From Paenibacillus sp. (GTDB lineage: Bacteria > Bacillota > Bacilli > Paenibacillales > YIM-B00363): a DNA stretch of 38,801 bases. A program made the translations under genes and the position numbers. A model generated the notes under the pieces. That model made no database searches, was not told where the DNA came from, and worked only from the letters and a program-made list of their open reading frames with translations. Positions within the stretch are counted from its first letter, which is position 1. Every line of letters starts with the position of its first letter. The stretch is taken from the NCBI RefSeq assembly GCF_031177825.1, contig NZ_JAPSKE010000041.1, forward strand, positions 1 to 38,801, in the 5' to 3' direction. This document shows, piece by piece, positions 7,866-13,258 of this stretch.

Positions 7866-8213
7866 ATGACCAAGACGGACATTCTGACCGTGAATCCGCA
7901 GGAGCTCGCCCGAGCGTGGAACGAGACGCTGCCGGTGCTGCTGAACGCGTCCGACAAGGCGACGGTCGTCGCCGACGAACGCGACGCCAACGTGCTTCGC
8001 ATTCATATCGATACGGCGGGGCGCAGTATGTATTCATTCGATTTTAAGTGCACGTATGTGGATTCTCGCGAAGTGAAGGTCGAAATCGTGGACGCCGAGC
8101 GCGGCCACGACCAGGCCGACGAAACCCGCGAGATCATTCAATCGTTGATCGAAGACTACGTTCGCCATATCCACGAATGCGCGCAACGACTGAAGGGGCT
8201 GACGAACGCATGA
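7866..8213 (+). CDS. Small protein of unknown function, possibly forespore
   Basis: A 115-residue soluble protein I do not recognise. It has no signal peptide or membrane segment. It looks like a compact alpha/beta domain: a helical N-terminus (NPQELARAWNETLPVLL), a central beta region (LRIHIDTAGRSMYSFDFKCTYVD) and a C-terminal helix (EIIQSLIEDYVRHIHECAQRLK). GGAGGTG lies 8 bases before the ATG. Its stop overlaps the start of the next gene (ATGA), so they are translationally coupled, and sspP follows. The sigma-G-like promoter just upstream suggests forespore expression; a spore role is inferred only from this context. Confidence 0.75.
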   Translation: MTKTDILTVNPQELARAWNETLPVLLNASDKATVVADERDANVLRIHIDTAGRSMYSFDFKCTYVDSREVKVEIVDAERGHDQADETREIIQSLIEDYVRHIHECAQRLKGLTNA

Positions 8214-8401
8214 CGAAGGCGAAGAACGGTTGGGACAAGAACCTCACCAATGTCGTGAACGCGCTGGACGCGCCCGATTTGCCGGCGCTCGAAAACCAAC
8301 AACGAAATCAGGATAAGAACGACCGTCGTCACCAAGACCGGCTGAACGTCGCTTCGCAGCGGCACGAGGCCGAACAAAACCATCAAGCAGGGGAGAGCTG
8401 A
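8210..8401 (+). CDS. 63-residue hydrophilic protein, unknown
   Basis: The start ATG overlaps the stop of the preceding gene and the end lies 6 bases before sspP, placing it in a tight three-gene unit. The 63 residues are very polar, with many Asn, Gln, His and Asp (for example NQQRNQDKNDRRHQDR), no cysteine and no membrane segment. Such composition and size resemble small spore-core proteins, but I recognise no family motif. Translation is likely coupled through the ATGA overlap. A forespore role is an inference from the promoter and the neighbour. Confidence 0.65.
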   Translation: MTKAKNGWDKNLTNVVNALDAPDLPALENQQRNQDKNDRRHQDRLNVASQRHEAEQNHQAGES

Positions 8402-8407
8402 AGCGCC

Positions 8408-8572
8408 ATGAGCAAGCGAGGCACATTCACGATCGATCCTCACATCGGGCAAGACCACGAGAACCCGGCGCGCCATCGGAAGGATCCGGCGCATCCGGTA
8501 GAACCGCTGTCCGGCTCGAAGAAAGTGAAAAACATGCAGCACTCCCGAAAAAATCACGGAGAAGGATCGTAA
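8408..8572 (+). CDS. sspP: Small acid-soluble spore protein P (SspP family)
   Basis: A 54-residue protein whose C-terminal half, PVEPLSGSKKVKNMQHSRKNH, corresponds to the conserved core of Bacillus SspP (PEPLSGSKKVKN...H.R..H). SspP is a minor small acid-soluble protein packed in the spore core. The N-terminus is more divergent and rich in His, Asp and Pro. GGGGAG lies 11 bases before the ATG. It is the last gene of a three-gene unit and is followed within 10 bases by a strong terminator. It directly supports a spore-forming host. Confidence 0.85.
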   Translation: MSKRGTFTIDPHIGQDHENPARHRKDPAHPVEPLSGSKKVKNMQHSRKNHGEGS

Positions 8573-8578
8573 CGACGA

Positions 8579-8609
8579 AGCGGGCCGTCCTTAGAGGACG
8601 GCCCGCTTT
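8579..8609 (+). terminator. Terminator after sspP, between convergent genes
   Basis: AGCGGGCCGTCC (8579-8590) and GGACGGCCCGCT (8596-8607) form a perfect 12-bp stem with a 5-base loop, followed by TTTC. It lies 16 bases from the end of the convergent reverse-strand lipoprotein gene and may serve both sides. Confidence 0.85.
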
Positions 8610-8624
8610 CGATCGTACGGGGCG

Positions 8625-9323
8625 TTATTTCGGCACGACGATGGAACGAATCATCGGGTAGAAGCGCGGAGACACGCCTTCCGCCGCCTCCGAGTTCGGA
8701 AAGTTCAACGTAAAGCGGAACAGCTTGTCGTCGATCTCCATCGCGATCATATTCACCGAGCCGGAAGCGCCGCTCGCATGCAAAATAAATGCGGCCTTCA
8801 CCCGAATGTCCTCGTCGAAGAACGTCTCCTTCATGTCCGCGACGTTGTCTCCTACGGCTTTCAGGGCGTCTTCCGCGGACGATCGAAGCGCCGTCAGGTC
8901 GGTATCTTCCGGGAGCGGCTCGATGCGAAGGAAGAATTCCGGGAACTCCTTATGGAACACCATATCCTTCCCGGGTTCTTCCGGCGTAAATTCGAAGCCC
9001 TCCATCAAATAAAAGACGTACCCCAATTCGCTCTCCGTCAGCGAAGCGGGGACCGCCTCCGTCATGCCCTCGACAGTGACGTTCAGCTCGGTCCGCTCCG
9101 GCAGTTCCTTGGCGTCCGCGACCGGCGCTTCCGCCGGCGGCGTCTGCTCGTTGGCGGGCTGCTCCGGAGCGGCCGGCGTCTCCGCTTCGCCTTGCGTCGC
9201 GCCGTCCGCGACCGGCGGATCGACAGCTTCCTCCTTCGCGCCGCCGCCGGAGCATGCGGCGAGCACAGCGATCAACGCGGCGGCTAACAATAATCCGCCC
9301 TTCTTTACATAAACGCGATTCAT
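8625..9323 (-). CDS. Lipoprotein of unknown function
   Basis: A 232-residue lipoprotein. The signal ends in the lipobox LAAC (Cys24), followed by an acidic, Pro- and Ala-rich linker to about residue 80, then a folded domain of about 150 residues (LNVTVEGMTEAVPASL, LGYVFYLMEGFEFTPEE, FFLRIEPLPEDTDL, RFYPMIRSIVVPK). I recognise no enzyme motif; strand content and lack of catalytic signatures suggest a binding or structural role. AAGGAGGTCG precedes the ATG by about 8 bases. It is convergent with sspP and divergent from the Agr-like cassette. Confidence 0.75.
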   Translation of the reverse strand: MNRVYVKKGGLLLAAALIAVLAACSGGGAKEEAVDPPVADGATQGEAETPAAPEQPANEQTPPAEAPVADAKELPERTELNVTVEGMTEAVPASLTESELGYVFYLMEGFEFTPEEPGKDMVFHKEFPEFFLRIEPLPEDTDLTALRSSAEDALKAVGDNVADMKETFFDEDIRVKAAFILHASGASGSVNMIAMEIDDKLFRFTLNFPNSEAAEGVSPRFYPMIRSIVVPK

Positions 9324-9624
9324 GCTTGATCGACCTCCTTCGTTACTAGTATTGACGAAACGAGCGAGTTTATTGTTTCAAACGACGGGGGAATCGGACG
9401 TTTCCGGCGAGGGACTTTCGGGGGATGTCGATTGTAAACATTCGATCTTTGAACGATGGTAAATTAATGTGAATAAAGCGTTTACAACCTAGATAGTTCC
9501 TATATTTTTTTCGTTCACTGGGGGAATATAACAAATCATGAAAATAGGCTGAAATTAGTGTTCGACAAGAATGGGAATTTGATGTACATTGAGACTATGA
9601 CTCTATTAAAGTGGTGACAAAAGC
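9324..9624. other. Divergent intergenic region before the Agr-like cassette
   Basis: About 300 A+T-rich bases between the lipoprotein gene (leftward) and the sensor gene (rightward). It holds an inverted pair TTGTAAAC (9432-9439) and GTTTACAA (9480-9487) and a possible cre site. The motif GTT recurs at 9480, 9496 and 9513, but I cannot match it to a known AgrA box. TTGATG (9579-9584) with TCTATT (9602-9607) at 17 bases is the only, weak, promoter candidate near the sensor gene. I see no coding potential. Confidence 0.5.
9472..9487 (+). promoter_or_regulatory. Possible catabolite-responsive element (cre)
   Basis: The 16 bases around AAAGCGTTTACA match the Bacillus CcpA consensus WTGNNARCGNWWWCAW except at the TG positions, where the sequence reads AT. 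The right half is also one arm of the TTGTAAAC...GTTTACAA inverted pair, so another repressor is equally possible. Confidence 0.25.
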
Positions 9625-10341
9625 ATGAGCTTGGACCTACAATTTTTAACCGGGATCTTCTTTTCTATATTAGATTTTGCAAGTTTTACACTGTTATCCC
9701 TATCGATTTATAGAATTCCTATTCAGCTTTATTGGAAACGATTAATCGCGATTCAATTTTTTTTCATTGCCGTCATGTTAATTCACGACTATGTGTTGCT
9801 TAACAGAGACTACTACGCTTTAATGATCGCAGGCACGGCAATCATTCTGTCGACGTTCTTATTGCGGATCCCTCTGCTGTACTCCTCATTAATTTGGGGC
9901 ACCGGGTATTTGGTAAATACTTTTATCCAAACGCTCATCATTCTTGTAATAACCGGTACCGGTATATTTACGATCGAACAACTGCAAACTAACTCTTTAT
10001 TACGCAATTCCACTACGTTTGCGATATTCCTTGTAAATATGCTGGTCGTGTATGGAATCGAGAAAAAACGATTAGGTTTCATGTTTATTATGAATCGTTT
10101 CCGCATCCAAAAGCGAAGCATTCAATTGAAAGACATTTTTATCGCTATTTTGTTCATCTGCGCTGTCAGCCTTGTTCAATTCGGAATCATTAGTTTTCAG
10201 TCGAACGACATGAACCATTATATGATCATCGTTCTTGCCGCCGTTGCCGCCATTTCCCTGATTGGACTATACATTACTTACAAACTGAATATGAAGGAAA
10301 TAGATGAGAGATTCAGCTCGTTACGGGGGAAAAACCGGTGA
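9625..10341 (+). CDS. AgrC-like membrane sensor lacking a kinase domain
   Basis: A 238-residue integral membrane protein with about seven hydrophobic segments (roughly 9-29, 38-58, 64-84, 88-112, 130-148, 170-190, 198-218). The architecture resembles the peptide-sensing half of AgrC-type histidine kinases. The chain stops about 20 residues after the last segment (YKLNMKEIDERFSSLRGK), where the dimerisation and kinase domains would begin. No frameshift is evident: the stop overlaps the agrB start by 4 bases in a clean translational-coupling arrangement. No kinase or response regulator gene is nearby. Identification as AgrC-like rests on topology and position, so it could also be an AIP immunity or transport protein. 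The start is uncertain because the SD (GTGGTGA) is weak. The gene is more A+T-rich than the housekeeping genes around it. Confidence 0.6.
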   Translation: MSLDLQFLTGIFFSILDFASFTLLSLSIYRIPIQLYWKRLIAIQFFFIAVMLIHDYVLLNRDYYALMIAGTAIILSTFLLRIPLLYSSLIWGTGYLVNTFIQTLIILVITGTGIFTIEQLQTNSLLRNSTTFAIFLVNMLVVYGIEKKRLGFMFIMNRFRIQKRSIQLKDIFIAILFICAVSLVQFGIISFQSNDMNHYMIIVLAAVAAISLIGLYITYKLNMKEIDERFSSLRGKNR

Positions 10342-10892
10342 TCGCAAAACTTTCGAACGGAATCGCGAAATTCATTCGGGAGAATAACGAACAAGCCGCC
10401 TCAATGGAAGTCTTAGTGTTTTCAACGATCATTGTCCTGAACACAGTGCTTGTCACCTTTACCGTACTAGTCGTTGCCGCATTCACAGGTCGGTTAGGCG
10501 AAGCGGCCGCGATGCTTTTCTCCTACGTGCTGCTTAGGTTCTTTAGCGGGGGGATGCATCTGCATACCTCGAAGCATTGTAACACTGTATCCATCGGGTT
10601 GTTTATCGTCCTTTTGCACTTGCCCATTCCGTACAACGACGTGGGGTTTTACTTAAATCTTGTTGCAGTCGCCCTCGTTGCTTGGTATGCACCTACGAAG
10701 GATATCATGCATTTGAATAAGTTGGGGCCGAAGTACACCATTCATTTTAAGTTGATTGCACTTATGATTGTCACGGCGAACTTTTGGATTGCGTCTCCCA
10801 TATTGTCTTTAGCCTTTCTCGCACAGGCACTATCCTTAACCCCTCCGGCGTATAAAGGAGCGGCCTTATTGAAAGGAGGTGAACTGAAATGA
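10338..10892 (+). CDS. agrB: AgrB-like peptide-processing membrane protease
   Basis: A 184-residue membrane protein of the accessory gene regulator B family, which cuts the C-terminal tail from the AgrD propeptide and helps form the cyclic signal. The key segment FFSGGMHLHTSKHC has His74 and Cys81, the same seven-residue spacing as the catalytic His77/Cys84 of Staphylococcus AgrB. Several hydrophobic segments follow. The start overlaps the upstream sensor gene by 4 bases, and its stop overlaps the start of the AgrD-like peptide (ATGA), with a perfect AAAGGAGGTGA site for the latter inside its 3' end. The three genes read as one operon. Confidence 0.9.
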   Translation: MIAKLSNGIAKFIRENNEQAASMEVLVFSTIIVLNTVLVTFTVLVVAAFTGRLGEAAAMLFSYVLLRFFSGGMHLHTSKHCNTVSIGLFIVLLHLPIPYNDVGFYLNLVAVALVAWYAPTKDIMHLNKLGPKYTIHFKLIALMIVTANFWIASPILSLAFLAQALSLTPPAYKGAALLKGGELK

Positions 10893-11017
10893 AAACCCGC
10901 ATTGCAATTATGGCGAATGCCGTCTTGGCAGCAATTGCAACTGTAGTAATGACCAGTGCAAGTGTCTCGTACTTCTATCGTCCAGAGGTTCCGGCTGAAC
11001 TGCAGCGCAAACAATAA
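10889..11017 (+). CDS. agrD: AgrD-like cyclic lactone autoinducer precursor without cysteine
   Basis: A 42-residue peptide: an amphipathic, hydrophobic leader (MKTRIAIMANAVLAAIATVV), then TSASVSYFY and the tail RPEVPAELQ. Aligned on the conserved tail prolines (Pro32, Pro35) to known AgrD peptides, such as the clostridial CLWFT type, Ser25 falls on the ring-forming Cys position. The predicted ring is S-V-S-Y-F. With no cysteine anywhere, a lactone rather than a thiolactone is expected, as in the serine-based Staphylococcus intermedius signal. The start overlaps the agrB stop and has a perfect SD at 10872-10882. The peptide is too short for standard gene calls, but its position and tail make the assignment good. 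Confidence 0.8.
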   Translation: MKTRIAIMANAVLAAIATVVMTSASVSYFYRPEVPAELQRKQ

Positions 11018-11052
11018 TGCATAGGTCGGTACAACAAATCAATACTTAGATT

Positions 11053-11083
11053 AAGATCACGAGACTCTATGTATCGTGATCTT
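11053..11083 (+). terminator. Inverted repeat after agrD, possible terminator
   Basis: AAGATCACGA (11053-11062) and TCGTGATCTT (11074-11083) form a perfect 10-bp stem with an 11-base loop. The following TTGTCGTTCTC is only mildly T-rich, so it could be a weak terminator, an mRNA-stabilising hairpin or an operator for the next gene. Confidence 0.5.
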
Positions 11084-11111
11084 TGTCGTTCTCTAGAGGG
11101 GAAGAGGCGTT

Positions 11112-11705
11112 ATGGAAGTTAGCTCACGAAATCAATGGATCATTCTTGCGATGACTGCTTGTATGGTCGGGGTGCAGTTCGGATTTCCTTCGCAAATCAC
11201 TTTATTAGTACCGCCTACAGTGATTATTCTCGCCATTTTGTTCTTGTATCGACGGCAGATCAGATCGTATCAATGGGTAGACCTAACTCGTTCGAACCAA
11301 CTTTACAACATCTTTATCGCGCTGACGCACGGATTAATCGCCCAAGCCATCGGAATCGTAATTATCGAATACGGTTTTCGAATCCCGGAGCCGGACATCG
11401 GCTTACAAATTACTACAGTCGTACTGATTAGCTCTACGTTCTTTTCAGCGATTCTGGAAGAAGTAGTCTACCGGAAAATCATATTTTCAAATTTGGATCG
11501 ACGGATCGGATTTTGGGGGGCAGCCGCGATCAGCTCCTTGTTGTTTGCCGTATCGCATTATAATTATGCTGCGCATCTAGGTTATTTCTTTCTTGGGATG
11601 GTTTGGTGTTATGCTTACAAGAAGTCGGGAAATTTAGGCGTCGTCATCGCTGCTCACACGATATTCAATGCCATTTATTTTGTCGTTAGAATTTTACAAA
11701 TGTAA
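11112..11705 (+). CDS. CPBP-family intramembrane metalloprotease
   Basis: A 197-residue membrane protein of the CPBP (Rce1/Abi) family, PF02517. The motifs are complete: Glu116-Glu117 with Arg121 (LEEVVYRK), F145AVSH149 and H182TIFN186, supplying the metal or water ligands in the membrane. About six hydrophobic segments are visible. Family members act as CAAX-type proteases, bacteriocin-maturation or immunity proteins, and peptide-signal processors. It lies 94 bases after the AgrD-like peptide on the same strand and shares the A+T-rich composition, so a role in leader removal or immunity is plausible but inferred. SD candidates are GAGGGG or AAGAGG. Its last 20 bases overlap the convergent TraX-family gene. 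Confidence 0.85.
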   Translation: MEVSSRNQWIILAMTACMVGVQFGFPSQITLLVPPTVIILAILFLYRRQIRSYQWVDLTRSNQLYNIFIALTHGLIAQAIGIVIIEYGFRIPEPDIGLQITTVVLISSTFFSAILEEVVYRKIIFSNLDRRIGFWGAAAISSLLFAVSHYNYAAHLGYFFLGMVWCYAYKKSGNLGVVIAAHTIFNAIYFVVRILQM

Positions 11706-12309
11706 GAATGAAAAGGAAGGCCAAGTGCACCGGGTAAAACGACCGCCACAGCCAGCTCGGCGCCCGGTAAGCGGCAGTCGCGAAGACGGACGGCGCATAC
11801 GCGATGGCGAGCGTCGGGACGATGCTAAACACCTGCAAGGGAGCTTGAAATAACAAAACATAAAGGATGTTCAGTCCGAAGTGCAATAGCAGCGTCGCGT
11901 GGCGCGTCGTGTATCGGAAAATCAACAAGAGCAGCAAGCCGTACGCTCCGTAATCGAACGCGACGGCTTCCAAGAGCAATGCGGCGCCGATCGGAAACAA
12001 ATAGCCGACCGGGTTGCCTTTAATTCGCTCCATCCCGTAGACGGCCGCGGCGGACACGAAGAACGTACCGATGACGTTGATCGTCCACGTATCGAACAAC
12101 AGGGAGAACGGAGCTTGCGAGAGGACGGCGAGCCCTCCGAGACGTAGAAGATATTTCGGAACGCTTCGCGCACGCGTGAGTCCGAAGGCGATCAAATACG
12201 TATAAACCGGGAACGCGATTCGCCCTACGATCCGCCACATCGGCGAATCGGGGAACCAGACGAGACCGATATGGTCGATCAACATCGTAAGCATCGCGAT
12301 CCATTGCAT
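11686..12309 (-). CDS. TraX-family membrane protein
   Basis: A 207-residue polytopic membrane protein of the TraX family (PF05857), named after the F-plasmid pilin acetylase but common in Firmicute chromosomes with unknown substrates. The diagnostic N-terminus WIAMLTMLIDHIGLVWFPD carries the conserved Asp-His pair. RIAFPVYTYLIAFG and GLLLLLIFRYT are further conserved segments. AGAGGGG lies 9 bases before the ATG, and a TATAAT lies further upstream. It is convergent with the CPBP protease gene and the two coding ends overlap by 20 bases. Its composition matches the GC-rich host better than the Agr-like cassette does. Confidence 0.85.
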   Translation of the reverse strand: MQWIAMLTMLIDHIGLVWFPDSPMWRIVGRIAFPVYTYLIAFGLTRARSVPKYLLRLGGLAVLSQAPFSLLFDTWTINVIGTFFVSAAAVYGMERIKGNPVGYLFPIGAALLLEAVAFDYGAYGLLLLLIFRYTTRHATLLLHFGLNILYVLLFQAPLQVFSIVPTLAIAYAPSVFATAAYRAPSWLWRSFYPVHLAFLFILTFVKF

Positions 12310-12341
12310 GACAAAGAAACCCCTCTCGATAAACTCCCCCC

Positions 12342-12347
12342 ATTATA
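12342..12347 (-). promoter_or_regulatory. -10 element of the TraX-family gene
   Basis: The reverse strand reads TGTTATAAT, a perfect TATAAT with an extended TG. No good -35 is present at 17 bases, so promoter activity would rest on the extended -10. Confidence 0.45.
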
Positions 12348-12429
12348 ACACGGCCCGTCTACATAATTTGCCATGGAAAAGAGAACGATACTTCTGTCCG
12401 AAATTCAAGACCGACAGGAGGAAATAACC

Positions 12430-12921
12430 ATGCGTTGGTTCGTACCGATTACGATCGCGATCGCGGTCGCCGTATCAGGGGCGGGAACCGCCGCGGCGGA
12501 GCACCGCGAAGACGGGAAGGCGCATCATCACCGGCGGCCTTCAACGCACGTCATGGCGGCCCCTTCGCACCAAGCGATGTATATGCAGCTGCTCGCGGAG
12601 AAGTACGCTCCGGAGACGGCGGCGGCGTGGAAGCAGACGATGGCGGAGCGCGTCGCGCTAATGGACGAACTTCAAGAGCTGAAGAAAGCCGGCAAGTGGA
12701 AGCGAGAAGACGCGAAGGCGAAGATGGAGCGCATGGCGGAGGAGAAGGGCGAAGCCATGAAGGAGCATATGGCGTTGGTCGAGCAGTTCACGCAGGCCGT
12801 CCAAAAGGAAGACGCGAAGGCGATCAAGGCCGTGCTGCCGAAGCTGCTCGCGTCCGAACAGAAGCTGAACGAGACGCTGCGCCAGTGGGTCGAAAGCGCG
12901 AGACAAGCGAAAAGCTCATAG
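12430..12921 (+). CDS. Small exported alpha-helical protein, unknown
   Basis: The chosen ATG at 12430 has AGGAGG 8 bases upstream and starts a clean signal peptide (MRWFVPITIAIAVAVSGAGTAAA). An in-frame ATG at 12373 would bury it. The mature protein of about 140 residues begins with a His-rich stretch (HREDGKAHHHRRPSTH), then is nearly all charged, amphipathic helix with Lys/Glu repeats (WKREDAKAKMERMAEEKGEAMKEH). This resembles periplasmic or cell-wall helical bundle proteins, possibly metal-binding at the His stretch. I recognise no named family. It is flanked by the divergent TraX-family gene and a strong terminator. Confidence 0.75.
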   Translation: MRWFVPITIAIAVAVSGAGTAAAEHREDGKAHHHRRPSTHVMAAPSHQAMYMQLLAEKYAPETAAAWKQTMAERVALMDELQELKKAGKWKREDAKAKMERMAEEKGEAMKEHMALVEQFTQAVQKEDAKAIKAVLPKLLASEQKLNETLRQWVESARQAKSS

Positions 12922-12934
12922 GTTGGAAAAAGGA

Positions 12935-12971
12935 AAACCGTCTCGTTCGGCGAAGGCCGGACGGACGGTTT
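12935..12971. terminator. Bidirectional terminator
   Basis: AAACCGTC (12935-12942) and CGTTCGGC (12944-12951) pair with GCCGGACG (12956-12963) and GACGGTTT (12964-12971), with a GAAG loop and one bulged T. The reverse strand continues into TTTTCCTTTTT, so it also terminates the convergent tRNA-Pro transcript. Confidence 0.85.
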
Positions 12972-12986
12972 GATTTGTGATATGGA

Positions 12987-13063
12987 TGGTCGAGACGACA
13001 GGATTCGAACCTGCGACCTCTTGCTCCCGAAGCAAGCGCTCTACCAAGCTGAGCCACGTCTCG
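12987..13063 (-). tRNA. tRNA-Pro (anticodon CGG)
   Basis: A 77-base tRNA on the reverse strand. The acceptor is CGAGACG with CGTCTCG, A73 and an encoded CCA. The anticodon loop TTCGGGA is closed by CTTGC/GCAAG and gives CGG. The T arm contains GCAGG-TTCGAAT-CCTGT. A perfect CGTCGC/GCGACG hairpin (13071-13086) lies in its leader. Confidence 0.96.
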
Positions 13064-13095
13064 ACGTTAGCGTCGCATAAGCGACGACATGTACT

Positions 13096-13124
13096 AATTT
13101 AGCACGAATCTATACCGGATGCAA
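13096..13124 (-). promoter_or_regulatory. Promoter of tRNA-Pro
   Basis: On the reverse strand, TTGCAT (13124-13119) and TAAATT (13101-13096) are spaced by 17 bases, between the two tRNA genes. Confidence 0.5.
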
Positions 13125-13135
13125 GTGGAAAATGG

Positions 13136-13213
13136 TGGCGCGCCACGGGGGGACTCGAACCCCCGACGCATAGTTTAGGAAACTATCGCTCTATCCGGCT
13201 GAGCTACGGGCGC
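13136..13213 (-). tRNA. tRNA-Arg (anticodon CCT), acceptor stem with one extra base
   Basis: The reverse strand folds into a tRNA with anticodon loop TTCCTAA (closed by ATAGT/ACTAT) giving CCT. It has D arm GCTC/GAGC, T arm GGGGG-TTCGAGT-CCCCC and GCCA at the 3' end. The 5' acceptor strand is the usual GCGCCCG, but the 3' strand reads CGTGGCGC, eight bases instead of seven. All seven pairs form only if the U is bulged, giving 78 bases where 77 are expected. It may be functional, a variant or a degenerate copy. Confidence 0.88.
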
Positions 13214-13221
13214 GCAGTGGA

Positions 13222-13250
13222 ATTATAATATCACGTACGAGGCTTGTCAG
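13222..13250 (-). promoter_or_regulatory. Promoter of tRNA-Arg
   Basis: On the reverse strand, CTGACA (13250-13245) and a perfect TATAAT (13227-13222) are 17 bases apart, ending 8 bases before the tRNA. Confidence 0.65.
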
Positions 13251-13258
13251 GCAAGGCG

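Noticed and set aside
9480..9515. AgrA-type direct repeats (GTT at 9480, 9496, 9513)
   Set aside because: Spacings of 16 and 17 do not match the roughly 21-22-base spacing of LytTR sites, and flanking bases do not fit.
12373..12429. N-terminal extension of the small exported protein
   Set aside because: The ATG at 12373 has no ribosome site and would bury the signal peptide that starts at 12430.
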